Shown piece after piece: positions 23,886 to 32,753 of a stretch of DNA of 34,932 bases. The DNA comes from Halieaceae bacterium UBA4438. GTDB lineage: Bacteria; Pseudomonadota; Gammaproteobacteria; Pseudomonadales; Halieaceae. The notes below the pieces were generated by a model. That model was given only the letters and a program-made list of their open reading frames with translations. It searched no databases and was not told where the DNA came from. Position 1 is the first letter of the stretch; each line of letters begins with the position of its first letter. A program made the position numbers and the translations under genes. The stretch covers positions 1 to 34,932 of the forward strand of contig DGPO01000088.1 of assembly GCA_002390485.1 (NCBI GenBank). The letters are read 5' to 3'.

Positions 23886-25982
23886 ATGACCGCAACGCTT
23901 AACCTCCGTTTTCGTCCGACCTACTGTTTGAGCTCAATCTTAAGTCTCGCTGCACTTTTCAGTAGCGCCGTTTTGACCGCAAAGAACTTGCCTGTTTTTA
24001 GTCCTGAAGATGTATTCGAGATCGAATACGCCAGCGACCCTCGCGTCTCGCCCGATGGATCCCAGGTCGCTTATGTTCGCGTGTCGATGGACATCATGAC
24101 CGATCGCGCTCGACGCGCCATCTGGGTAGTCGACACCGACGGTACAAACCACCGCCCACTGGTCAGCGGCCAAGGCAACTTCAGCTCGCCACGCTGGTCT
24201 CCCTCCGGCGACAGGCTCGCGTACCTGTCGAATACCGAGGGTAAAACGCAACTGTTCGTGGAGTGGCTCGACGCTGGTGAAACTGCGAAGGTGACCACCC
24301 TTCCTCAGTCACCACGCGGCATCGTTTGGTCACCAGATGGCGAGCAGATCGCCTTCACTCGCCTCGTGCCTACCGCACCACCAATACTGGCAACCATGCC
24401 CGATAAACCCAAAGGCGCGACCTGGGCTGAACCTGCCACTGTCGTGGATAAAATGACCTTCAGAGTCGACGGTGGTGGCTACTTACCCTCGGGCAGTCAG
24501 CAAGTATTTGTCGTACCTGCCCATGGTGGCACGCCACGTCAAATGACATCGGGCGACTTTCCCATCAGCAGTGCGGTCACTTGGAGCCCCGACAGCCAAT
24601 CGGTCATTTTTTCGAGTAATCGACGGGACGACGCCGAATATCATCCTCGACAAAGCGACTTGTTCGCCGCCGCTTTACTCACGGGACAAATCACCCAGAT
24701 CACCGACACGGCAGGCCCTGAAGGTCGTCCTGTGGTCTCCCCCAATGGCCGGTACTTGGCCTATACCCAGACCGCGGACATCCGACAGGGATACAACGGT
24801 GCCAAACTCACGATCAGAGATCTTAGGACCTCAGAGAGCCGCTCGCTGACCACCGACTTCGATCGATCGGTGTCCGACATACAGTGGTCACAAGACAGTA
24901 AAAGTCTTTGGATCAGCTACACCGACTTAGGCATGGTCCGCGTGGCTAAGATTGACCTAAGAGGAAAGCTGCGCCAATCGGATATTGTGGTGGGCGGCAC
25001 TGCCATAGGGCGTCCGTACACCAGCGGGAGTTTCTCCGTCGGCGGCAAGGGTCGTCTTGCCTATACGCTCGGTCGTGATGATCGACCTGCCGACGTTGCG
25101 CTATTGAGACCCGGGAAAACGCCGCTCAAGCTCACAGACCTCAATGGTGATCTTATGGGTCAACGCCAGATGACACGCGCGGAGCGCATCACATGGCCCT
25201 CCTCACACGACGCAATGATGATCGAGGGATGGGTCATGAAACCGCCCGGTTTCGACCCAGCAAAGACCTACCCGATGATTCTCGAGATTCATGGTGGCCC
25301 GCACTCAGCCTACGGACCCAACTACTCGACCGAAGCACAGTTATTTGCCGCGGCGGGCTATGTCGTCCTTTACACAAATCCACGCGGGAGCACGAGTTAC
25401 GGTGAGCAATTTGCCAACGAAATTGATCTCGCCTACCCCGGATTTGACTACGACGATCTAATCTCAGGCGTGGATGCCCTCATCGACCAAGGTTATGTGG
25501 ATCCCGAGCAATTATTCGTCACAGGGGGTTCAGGCGGTGGTGTATTGACAGCCTGGATTGTGGGCAAAACCGATCGTTTCCGCGCCGCCGTAGTGGCAAA
25601 GCCCGTCATCAACTGGGCGAGCTTTGTGCTTACCGCGGACCGCAACTACTTTTTCGCCACAACCTGGTTCGATGCGCCGCCTTGGGAAGATTACGAGAGC
25701 TACTGGACACGCTCGCCGCTCTCGTTAGTTGGTCATGTCTCGACACCCACAATGCTCCTGACGGGAGAGTCAGACTACCGCACACCGATGAGCGAGACCG
25801 AGCAGTACTACCAGGCACTTAAGCATCGCGGTATCGACACGCTAATGGTCAGAATTCCGGGTGCGAGCCACAGTATTTACGCGCGTCCTTCAAACCTCAT
25901 CGCGAAGGTCAACAACATCCTTGCCTGGTTTGAGCGATACAGAAAGGATTCGAGTGATGATCAGGACGGTGCAGCGGAGTAA
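23886..25982 (+). CDS. Secreted S9-family prolyl oligopeptidase / acylaminoacyl peptidase
   Basis: A 698-residue serine peptidase that would trim oligopeptides in the periplasm or outside. Seen: a signal peptide at about residues 10-32 (LSSILSLAALFSSAVLTA), a beta-propeller with repeated SPDG/WSPD motifs (PRVSPDGSQVAYV, WSPSGDRLAYLS, WSPDGEQIAF, WSPDSQSVIF), then an alpha/beta hydrolase domain with LEIHGGPHSAYG. The catalytic triad is Ser549 in TGGSGGG, Asp630 in GESDYRTP and His662 in GASHS. The ATG at 23886 is chosen over the upstream TTG at 23871 because it gives a standard signal peptide. The length is normal for the family. It precedes the beta-lactamase-fold hydrolase by 72 bases on the same strand and may be cotranscribed; both are exported. 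Confidence 0.94.
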   Translation: MTATLNLRFRPTYCLSSILSLAALFSSAVLTAKNLPVFSPEDVFEIEYASDPRVSPDGSQVAYVRVSMDIMTDRARRAIWVVDTDGTNHRPLVSGQGNFSSPRWSPSGDRLAYLSNTEGKTQLFVEWLDAGETAKVTTLPQSPRGIVWSPDGEQIAFTRLVPTAPPILATMPDKPKGATWAEPATVVDKMTFRVDGGGYLPSGSQQVFVVPAHGGTPRQMTSGDFPISSAVTWSPDSQSVIFSSNRRDDAEYHPRQSDLFAAALLTGQITQITDTAGPEGRPVVSPNGRYLAYTQTADIRQGYNGAKLTIRDLRTSESRSLTTDFDRSVSDIQWSQDSKSLWISYTDLGMVRVAKIDLRGKLRQSDIVVGGTAIGRPYTSGSFSVGGKGRLAYTLGRDDRPADVALLRPGKTPLKLTDLNGDLMGQRQMTRAERITWPSSHDAMMIEGWVMKPPGFDPAKTYPMILEIHGGPHSAYGPNYSTEAQLFAAAGYVVLYTNPRGSTSYGEQFANEIDLAYPGFDYDDLISGVDALIDQGYVDPEQLFVTGGSGGGVLTAWIVGKTDRFRAAVVAKPVINWASFVLTADRNYFFATTWFDAPPWEDYESYWTRSPLSLVGHVSTPTMLLTGESDYRTPMSETEQYYQALKHRGIDTLMVRIPGASHSIYARPSNLIAKVNNILAWFERYRKDSSDDQDGAAE

Positions 25983-26054
25983 GCTTCGCCGACACAACGA
26001 ATACCGCAAGACAAACTAACAAGCCATTGAAACGAGTTTTAAAAAGGTAAACCC

Positions 26055-27254
26055 ATGCGATCACTCTTCACTGCCCTCACCCTGAGCGTCATTACGCTAA
26101 GTGCTATAGCACTGCCCGCCAGCGCCGCCACGAAGCAAGAAGTCGAAGGTTTCCTGGAGCGACTTAAGTCTGGCGACCTTGATGCGAATGTTCTGCTCTA
26201 CCCCACCGCTGATCGACGCGTCGCATTTGCGCATATCAACGCTTGGATGCCGACGCGTCCTTTGTTTCCATCCGAGAACCCCTATGCACTGACCACTGAG
26301 ATCGACGGGGACCTTGAAAACGTGAGCTATAAAGTCGACGGCGAGACATTCACGGTCGGTGATTTCATGAAGCGCGAACCCCTCATGGGCATGGCGGTCG
26401 TCAAGGGCGATACCATCCGTCTCGAGCATTACGCCGAAGACCATAATCCGGAGTCTGTTTGGATTTCATTTTCGGTCACAAAATCGTTCACCTCGACACT
26501 CATTGGTGCGGCGATAAAAGACGGATTTATCAGCAGTATAGAAGACACGGTAGAGACCTACCTCCCCCGCTTGAAAGGATCAGCCTACGGTGCTGTATCC
26601 ATCAAGAACATCCTCCAAATGTCATCAGGCGTGGCCTGGAACGAGAACTACACAGACCCGAACTCCGATGTATCAAAAGCGGGAAGCCTTCAAGGTGTAG
26701 CACTCACTGATTACCTTAGTGCACTCCCACAGAACCACGCGCCGGGCACCGTGTTTAACTACAACACCGCTGAAAGCAACCTTTTAGGCGAGGTGCTGCG
26801 GGCGGCCATTGGAAACTCCGCCACGGACTACATGAATGCGAAAGTCTGGCAAGGTTTTGGCATGGAGCACTGGGGCAACTGGATGCAGTCCGCCCCGTTT
26901 GCTGGTGAGACCGGCGGTTGTTGCATCAGCGCGTCCATTCGGGATTACGCACGCCTTGGCATCTTCGTGAAAAAAGGTGCTGTAAATGCGACGGGTGAGT
27001 CGTTGGTTCCCGAAGGCTGGATGAAAGAAGCCACGTCACCGTCGAAAGGGTATGCGGGTTATGGATACAAGTGGTGGCTAGAGGGTGACGGTGCCTATGC
27101 TGCCTCAGGCATCTTCGGACAAGGCATTTACATCGACCCTCAGCGGGATGTGGTCATTTCACTCCACAGCAATGCCCCGGCCGCCGTCGACACCAACTAC
27201 CATGCGCATGCAGACGCCGTCATCAAAGCGATAGCCGCCTCTTTCGACCGATAA
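26055..27254 (+). CDS. Secreted beta-lactamase-fold serine hydrolase (class C-like, EstB type)
   Basis: A 399-residue serine hydrolase of the beta-lactamase/penicillin-binding fold, usually an esterase, amidase or D-aminopeptidase rather than a resistance enzyme. Seen: a signal peptide ending in ASA near residue 24, the nucleophile motif S140-V-T-K143, the second motif with Y236-N-T in FNYNTAE, and a C-terminal stretch with GIFGQGIYID replacing the KTG strand. Start: AAAAAGG about 7 bases before ATG. It follows the S9 peptidase on the same strand. Nothing indicates antibiotic resistance; the substrate is unknown. The gene ends 26 bases before the convergent VOC gene. Confidence 0.9.
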   Translation: MRSLFTALTLSVITLSAIALPASAATKQEVEGFLERLKSGDLDANVLLYPTADRRVAFAHINAWMPTRPLFPSENPYALTTEIDGDLENVSYKVDGETFTVGDFMKREPLMGMAVVKGDTIRLEHYAEDHNPESVWISFSVTKSFTSTLIGAAIKDGFISSIEDTVETYLPRLKGSAYGAVSIKNILQMSSGVAWNENYTDPNSDVSKAGSLQGVALTDYLSALPQNHAPGTVFNYNTAESNLLGEVLRAAIGNSATDYMNAKVWQGFGMEHWGNWMQSAPFAGETGGCCISASIRDYARLGIFVKKGAVNATGESLVPEGWMKEATSPSKGYAGYGYKWWLEGDGAYAASGIFGQGIYIDPQRDVVISLHSNAPAAVDTNYHAHADAVIKAIAASFDR

Positions 27255-27280
27255 CGCAGCGCGGCATCGGTGAACAGGCG

Positions 27281-28039
27281 CTAGTTGCCGCCCAAAATAA
27301 GTGTAGGCACTCCATGCGTTTTGTCGCGTACGGTGCACACGCGCGTGCCTGGCTTACGTCCCGCTTTGACAGGCGACACATTAAATCCACGCGCACTGAG
27401 CAACCCATGCGTTTCGTCAATGTTGAGTGTTCTCCAGCTCAGGCCGAAGAATCGATCGTGCTCCACTGGCAAAGGCTTGGATAAGGGTTGATACACTTCA
27501 ACAATGAGGTCCCCGCAACGAAAAAACATCAGACGTGAATCCCAGTCTGGGTTCGTCAAATCAAGACGCATGTCGAGTTGAAGTCGCCCGCTGAGCAATG
27601 CAGCCGTGTAATCACCGTCACCGCTGGCAATCACTGCATGATCAAGCCCAGCAATTAGGGGGTTTGGGGCTTCGCTCAATACCGTGCTGTCCGTAGCCGC
27701 TGTCACCGCCAAGCTGATACCGCGAGTGGTGTCGGACGAGAGACTCAAAAAATCGTCGTCTGACTCGGCCTCGATCACCGAAATACCCATGCTCTTGAGT
27801 CGTCGCTTTGCAGCCGCCAAGTCGTCGCTCTGAAAAGCCATTTGCTTGAGTCCCTGCCGACCCCCTGTCGTCACCAGCCGCAGACGCATATTGGTCAGTT
27901 GAAAACAGGCGCTGTCGTCTCCTCGAAACTGCTCTAAGACCCCAGTCACGCCCGTTAGGGCCTCATAATCGTGCACCGCCGCCGCCAAATCATTGACCTC
28001 GACAACAACAGCGTCCAGCTTAGAAATCATTCGTGACAT
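27281..28039 (-). CDS. VOC-superfamily (glyoxalase-like) protein with two modules
   Basis: A 252-residue protein with two vicinal-oxygen-chelate modules. Seen: the first module begins ISKLDAVVVEVNDL at about residue 5 and the second begins GLDHAVIASG at about residue 130; both show the family beta-alpha-beta pattern and a strand with LIVEVYQPL. Metal-ligand residues are only partly kept: the first module has Ala where His is usual, and the second keeps His and Glu. So it may bind little or no metal, or only at one site. It would be a lyase, isomerase, dioxygenase or binding protein; no substrate is evident. ATG at 28039, with GTGGGG about 8 bases upstream, or ATG three codons in. The dinB gene lies 81 bases upstream on the same strand. 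Confidence 0.8.
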   Translation of the reverse strand: MSRMISKLDAVVVEVNDLAAAVHDYEALTGVTGVLEQFRGDDSACFQLTNMRLRLVTTGGRQGLKQMAFQSDDLAAAKRRLKSMGISVIEAESDDDFLSLSSDTTRGISLAVTAATDSTVLSEAPNPLIAGLDHAVIASGDGDYTAALLSGRLQLDMRLDLTNPDWDSRLMFFRCGDLIVEVYQPLSKPLPVEHDRFFGLSWRTLNIDETHGLLSARGFNVSPVKAGRKPGTRVCTVRDKTHGVPTLILGGN

Positions 28040-28120
28040 GCGTCAAACCCCACGCGTTAAAAAGGACCTTAGAAGACGTTAAGGATACGCGGGTGTCGAA
28101 CGAACCCCAAGCGTGGTGCA

Positions 28121-29191
28121 CTAGTCTGAGTCGCTTTGCTCAAAGGGTAGCCGTCCTGACGCGTGCTCCCAGCCGTCTTGAAGTCGGACCCCAATACCAA
28201 TCAGTCGGACCGGCATCTCACGTCGATCCCAACCTTGTTTCAAGAGCTGCTTGTAGTCTGACTGCACTGCGGTAGTGCCTACGCGCTCGACGGTCGTGCT
28301 ACTGAAATCTGAGAACTTCACTTTTACAAACGCCTTATGAATACTGTCAACAGCGTTTGCCGCAGCAATGCGTTCTAACAGCTGCTCGAACAGTGTATCG
28401 ACGACGGGCTCCCACACCGAGGGCCCGGCCAAATCCTCACTAAACGTAGTCTCAACACTGATCGACTTGCGGGTGCGACTGGGTTGGACTGGCCGCTCAT
28501 CGTTACCACGAGCGCGCTCATGAAGCACCACGCCGAACTTTCCAAACCGCCGGATAAGCTCGTGAAGGTCCCAGTCGCGAATGTCGTTGCACGTCTTCAA
28601 TCCGTAGCGATGCATTTTTTGCGCTGTCACCGCACCGACGCCTGGAATTTTCTGAACCGGAAGTGCCTTTACAAACAAATCCACTTGCTCGGGGGTCACG
28701 ACGGTCAAGCCGTTGGGCTTTTGCCAGTCCGAGGCTACTTTCGCAATAAACTTATTAACTGAGACACCCGCAGACACTGTAATGTCCAGCTCATCTTCAA
28801 CCTTGGCACGAATTTCTTTGGCAATTCGCGTTGCGGTCACGTGCGCGCCACTCGACTCGGTCACATCTAAGTAAGCCTCGTCGAGAGAGAGCGGCTCAAT
28901 CATGTCAGTGTATTCCTCAAAAATCGCACGCATGGCGCGAGACGCGTCTCGATATTTGTTGAACTGTGGCGGGACTACGGTGAGGTGCGGGCACAAGCGC
29001 ATCGCGTGGGCCGTCGACATGGCCGACCTCACGCCATAACGCCTCGCGTCGTAGTTGGCTGTCGTGAGGACACCCCGTCGGTCGGCACTGCCACCAACGG
29101 CCATTGGGATGCCACGGAGCGCCGGATCGTCGCGCATTTCAATCGCGGCGTAAAAACAGTCGGCGTCAATGTGAATAATCTTTCGCGGCAT
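28121..29191 (-). CDS. dinB: DNA polymerase IV (Y-family translesion polymerase)
   Basis: A 356-residue Y-family DNA polymerase that copies past damaged bases with low fidelity. Seen: the catalytic HIDADCFYA with Asp9, the second metal site SLDEAYLD with Asp104 and Glu105, the fingers segment GVRSAMST, the helix-hairpin-helix segment KIPGVGAVTAQKMHRYG, and the little-finger domain. The C-terminal GRLPF motif could be the beta-clamp contact. Positions match the family to within a residue. Usually this gene is under LexA (SOS) control; I see no clear LexA box in the 47-base gap before it (the next gene on the same strand ends at 29239). Start ATG with GGTGAG about 10 bases upstream. Confidence 0.96.
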   Translation of the reverse strand: MPRKIIHIDADCFYAAIEMRDDPALRGIPMAVGGSADRRGVLTTANYDARRYGVRSAMSTAHAMRLCPHLTVVPPQFNKYRDASRAMRAIFEEYTDMIEPLSLDEAYLDVTESSGAHVTATRIAKEIRAKVEDELDITVSAGVSVNKFIAKVASDWQKPNGLTVVTPEQVDLFVKALPVQKIPGVGAVTAQKMHRYGLKTCNDIRDWDLHELIRRFGKFGVVLHERARGNDERPVQPSRTRKSISVETTFSEDLAGPSVWEPVVDTLFEQLLERIAAANAVDSIHKAFVKVKFSDFSSTTVERVGTTAVQSDYKQLLKQGWDRREMPVRLIGIGVRLQDGWEHASGRLPFEQSDSD

Positions 29192-29238
29192 CGATCGCTA
29201 TCTCACCGGCGAAACGAACGGGCTCGACACAACCGGTC

Positions 29239-30726
29239 CTAAAACCAGGTTCTCAAGGCGGGCTTCGTCACCTTGCCGAGGGCATTTCTGGGTAACGCGT
29301 CAGTCACAACCCACTTGCGAGGCACTTTATACCCCGACATTTTCTCCCGCGAGAATGCGATGAGTGCGGCCTCTTCTGTGGGTGTGTCTAAGACGATAGC
29401 CGCGGCAACAATCTCACCCCACTCGTCGTCTGGAACACCAATCACCGCAACTTCGCTTACGCTGGGGTGTTCGAGCAAGGTGGCTTCAATCTCTAAAGCG
29501 GACAACTTATATCCCCCCGATTTAATAATGTCGATCGAGGCGCGCCCGAGGATACGATAGGCACCGTCCTCAAGTACTGCAATATCGCCGGTCAAGAACC
29601 AGCCGTCAGAAAAAGCGGCTCGCGTGGCCTCGGGATCACCCCAATACTCTCGAAAAACAGTCGGACTTCTTACCGCAAGCTCCCCGGGAATGGCCGGATC
29701 CACCACCTCAGCGCCTGACTCATCGACTCGCTTAACCACCACCGCGGGCAGAGGCTGACCCACATGCCCCGGCCGACGCTCGCCTGTGTATGGATTAGAC
29801 AGCGCCATACCCAGCTCTGTCATTCCGTAGCGCTCTAAAAACCGCTGTGATGTCAGTGCTTCCCAGGCTTCGAATAAAGAGACGGGGCACGCCGCCGAGC
29901 CCGACACCGTTAGACGCATATTCGCAAAACCCTCGGTAATCCGATCGCACTCGGTATCTGACACTGTCTTCAGGTAGGCAATGAGTTTCACATAAATCGT
30001 TGGAACCGCCATGAACACCGAAAATCGGTCTTCAGCGACCGCTCGCGACACGCACTCTGGATCAAAGCGTGCATAGAGGTGCACAGTCGCACCTCGCCAT
30101 AGTGCACATAGAAGAATATTGACGATGCCGTGCACATGATGGAGCGGCAGAAAAAGGGGGATGGCATCGTCCTCAAGCCAACCCCAGGCCGCGATGAGCG
30201 AGGTCACCATCGCGGAGATGCTGGCGACCGTGTGGACAACGCCTTTTGGCTTTCCAGTCGTACCGCTGGTGAAGACAACAAGCGCGCCCTGCTCTGACCT
30301 GATGGGCCAGGCATCCGGCGCGACTGCGCTTGGAAGTGCGTCAATCGCAAGTTGCGTAATCGCGAGCTCAGCGCAAACATCATTGAGCGCTTCAGATCGA
30401 AGGGTATCGGGCAATACAAGGCGCTTCACACCCGTAACAGACAAACAATGTGCCAATTCGTCTGCGCTCGCATGAACGCTCAGCGGCACGGCAACACCCC
30501 CCGCCGCCACGACCCCAATAATCAGCGCGGCGTAATCGAAACTTGCCGGGTAAAGAAACCCAACCCGTTCCTCGTGGAGTGAGTCGGCGCCATCCAAGAG
30601 GCCTCCAACAACACGGTTAACGCGCGCGCTAAGCCCCGAGTAACTCAGTATTTGATCTGAGTCGATAAGGGCGGTCCGATCATCACCGTTCTCTATGTGA
30701 GGAAACCACAAGCATTTGTCAGTCAT
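29239..30726 (-). CDS. matB: Malonyl-CoA/methylmalonyl-CoA synthetase-like ligase (ACSF3/MatB type)
   Basis: A 495-residue AMP-forming ligase. Seen: the ATP loop VFTSGTTGKPKG (152-162), LPLHHVHGIVNILLCALWRG, FMAVPTIYVKLIAYL and LERYGMTELGMALSNP, and a catalytic lysine in LGKVTK near the end. The HHVHGIVN and MAVPTIYVKL segments closely match human ACSF3 and bacterial MatB, which make malonyl-CoA from malonate. The start is ATG at 30726, overlapping the stop of the MFS transporter gene by 8 bases (translational coupling). The same frame stays open upstream to 30972 inside the MFS gene, but that extension has no family match and is rejected. The gene would let the cell use malonate or methylmalonate as a carbon source or feed lipid synthesis. 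Confidence 0.86.
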   Translation of the reverse strand: MTDKCLWFPHIENGDDRTALIDSDQILSYSGLSARVNRVVGGLLDGADSLHEERVGFLYPASFDYAALIIGVVAAGGVAVPLSVHASADELAHCLSVTGVKRLVLPDTLRSEALNDVCAELAITQLAIDALPSAVAPDAWPIRSEQGALVVFTSGTTGKPKGVVHTVASISAMVTSLIAAWGWLEDDAIPLFLPLHHVHGIVNILLCALWRGATVHLYARFDPECVSRAVAEDRFSVFMAVPTIYVKLIAYLKTVSDTECDRITEGFANMRLTVSGSAACPVSLFEAWEALTSQRFLERYGMTELGMALSNPYTGERRPGHVGQPLPAVVVKRVDESGAEVVDPAIPGELAVRSPTVFREYWGDPEATRAAFSDGWFLTGDIAVLEDGAYRILGRASIDIIKSGGYKLSALEIEATLLEHPSVSEVAVIGVPDDEWGEIVAAAIVLDTPTEEAALIAFSREKMSGYKVPRKWVVTDALPRNALGKVTKPALRTWF

Positions 30727-32035
30727 CTTGGACAAAAACCCAGAGCAGCAAACCGCCCAGCGCCAGCGGTATAGCGAAGAGCGAAAACAGGGCGTACATA
30801 CCCCAACCTGCGGAGAGTAACGCTGCCGCAAGTAACGGTGAGGCGATCGCACCAGTGCGACCGAGCCCTGCGGCCCACCCAACGCCCGCGGCTCGAATAT
30901 CACTCGGATAAACGCGCGTCGCAAGTGCGTACAGACAGGTAAAACCGCCGTGCAAAAAGAAGCCTCCGGCAAACATCAGGCGCATCAATGCACCGAGCTC
31001 CTGAGGCTGAGTCAGACCGACAAAGGCGAGAACGGCTCCAGCGCCCAGAAAAAAAAGCGCTAACAGCGGCACCAAGGGTAATCGAGTAGTGAGTGCGGCA
31101 AGCACTAAAATGCCCGGAATCGCGCCAAGATTAAAACCCGTCAGCGCTTCGATGCCTTGTACTCGGGTGTAGCCCGAGTCAACAAATAGGGTGGGAATCC
31201 AGGACAACATAAAGTACATGGCGAGAAAGCCCATGAAGTAGACGCCCCAAAGTACCACCGTTTTTAATCGGCGCTCCGGCGTTAAAATTTGCGCGACAGG
31301 GATCGTATTGGGTGGGTGGACCACGCTGGGTAGACCCACTACACCCTTCCGATTCATTCGCAAGAGCAGTCGATTAACCTCGTCCTCCCGCTCCGGTCTC
31401 TGCCCTCTTTGACTCGCAAGAAACTCAGGGGACTCGGGTAAAAGGGCCCAGGTCACCACGGCAATGGTCAGTGTTAACAGGCCGCCTGCAGTAAATACTG
31501 CAGTCCAACCTAACTGCGGAATAAGTGCGTTAGCCATAGGACCGGCCAAGATCGCACCAACCGGATAGCCCATTACCACGAGCGATACCGCAAGACTTTT
31601 CAACCGGTGGGGCATGAATTCTGAGGCGAGCGCCGGTGCACAACCGAAAATCACCCCGATACCCAGGCCTGATACAAAGCGCAGCAACGCAAACACAGCG
31701 ACTGACTCGGTGTGCACAATCCATCGGACCGCGATCATACTCAGGCCAACCAAGAACATTGCCGAGACAAGCAGCAGGCGCCGACCCCAGCGATCGGACA
31801 GGGGGGCAAGACCCGCCGCACCAATCGCCATGCCAAAGAGCGCCGCACTAAACAGTGGGCCAAGCATCGCCCGCTCAAGACCCCACGCCTTCGCCACACT
31901 TGGCGCCGTCACTGACATAGCGACGACATCGATACCATCAGCCAGGTTTAAAAGAAAACCCAGTAAAATCACTAGCCACATGATCGGTACCACGGGGCCT
32001 TCATCGATGCGCGCTCTGACTAACTCGGCACTCAT
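30719..32035 (-). CDS. MFS transporter, aromatic acid:H+ symporter (AAHS)-like
   Basis: A 438-residue major facilitator with about 12 hydrophobic helices in the inner membrane. Seen: TM1 with LNLADGIDVVAMSVTAPSV, the loop 2-3 signature PLSDRWGRRLL, a central cytoplasmic loop (about residues 200-245), and a second helix half with LFGM-style turns. The DGIDV in TM1 and the DRWGRR loop are typical of the PcaK/BenK group that imports aromatic acids. Start: AAGGA 6 bases before ATG. Its stop overlaps the start of the malonyl-CoA synthetase-like gene, so both are made together. An organic acid that becomes a CoA ester, perhaps malonate, is the likely cargo (inference). No terminator is seen between it and the coq7 gene upstream. 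Confidence 0.91.
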   Translation of the reverse strand: MSAELVRARIDEGPVVPIMWLVILLGFLLNLADGIDVVAMSVTAPSVAKAWGLERAMLGPLFSAALFGMAIGAAGLAPLSDRWGRRLLLVSAMFLVGLSMIAVRWIVHTESVAVFALLRFVSGLGIGVIFGCAPALASEFMPHRLKSLAVSLVVMGYPVGAILAGPMANALIPQLGWTAVFTAGGLLTLTIAVVTWALLPESPEFLASQRGQRPEREDEVNRLLLRMNRKGVVGLPSVVHPPNTIPVAQILTPERRLKTVVLWGVYFMGFLAMYFMLSWIPTLFVDSGYTRVQGIEALTGFNLGAIPGILVLAALTTRLPLVPLLALFFLGAGAVLAFVGLTQPQELGALMRLMFAGGFFLHGGFTCLYALATRVYPSDIRAAGVGWAAGLGRTGAIASPLLAAALLSAGWGMYALFSLFAIPLALGGLLLWVFVQDD

Positions 32036-32170
32036 GTTCCATCCTTTTGCAGCGTCGGTCTAACAATCACAGCGGATCTAGAGCAACAACCTAAGACGGC
32101 AATCATAAAACGAAACACCTCTAGCTGTCCGTCGAGATCGGCGTCTTACTGACGATGAATGACTGAAGAC

Positions 32171-32710
32171 TTAAATTTTTCGGGCGATCTTGACAGCCTG
32201 CTCAGACCCGAAGCTTACGAGTGAGCACCAGGCACTCAGAAACGCAGAGCGTTGTGACGCTTCAGATCCAGCTTCGTCTCGGTGAGACGCCTCATCTGAG
32301 CAAAATTGACGAATTGCAGAAAACAAAACAGCATCACCGTACTCATCGAGCGCCGGGTACTGGGATTCGTAGTGCTGCACAACAAAGGTTTCAACCGCCT
32401 CGATTGAGGCATAGACCCAGCGCCTTCCCCCCAGGGCAGACACCGCACCGAGAATGAAACCCGATAAACGCCACAACGGCAAAAAAAGGCTCTTGTGGCC
32501 CGAGGACAACCAGTCCTCAAAGAACGCGAGGTGCTCCTGCTCGGTCGCCAAATGATGCTCAGCAAAAGACCGAATCTCCCCGTCAACAGAAAGCGCCAAA
32601 ATACCCTTATAAATCCACACCGCACCCGTTTCACCGGCATGGTTTGAACGCATCTCCCCCGCTAAATACGGTGGCAGCGCTGACGCTTGTTTAAGTGATG
32701 CACAGTTCAT
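32171..32710 (-). CDS. coq7: Demethoxyubiquinone hydroxylase (Coq7-type di-iron enzyme)
   Basis: This 179-residue membrane-bound di-iron monooxygenase adds the last hydroxyl group in ubiquinone synthesis. Seen: the six ligand positions of the family, E27 in NHAGET, E57 and H60 in ATEQEHLAFFE, E107 in EAVETFV, and E140 with H143 in DEASH. A hydrophobic stretch (LPLWRLSGFILGAVSALGG) at about 77-95 would sit in the membrane surface. It is shorter than most bacterial Coq7 proteins (about 210 residues). No ribosome site is visible before ATG at 32710. It lies between the ald gene and the MFS gene on the same strand. Use of Coq7 rather than UbiF-type flavin enzyme is a known trait of many marine gammaproteobacteria. 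Confidence 0.95.
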   Translation of the reverse strand: MNCASLKQASALPPYLAGEMRSNHAGETGAVWIYKGILALSVDGEIRSFAEHHLATEQEHLAFFEDWLSSGHKSLFLPLWRLSGFILGAVSALGGRRWVYASIEAVETFVVQHYESQYPALDEYGDAVLFSAIRQFCSDEASHRDEAGSEASQRSAFLSAWCSLVSFGSEQAVKIARKI

Positions 32711-32753
32711 AGTGGGCTGGGTGAGGACAGTGACCGCACTATAACGAATGTGC

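Noticed and set aside
30727..30972. N-terminal extension of the malonyl-CoA synthetase-like protein
   Set aside because: It overlaps the MFS coding region, has no family match, and the ATG at 30726 gives a normal ANL N terminus.
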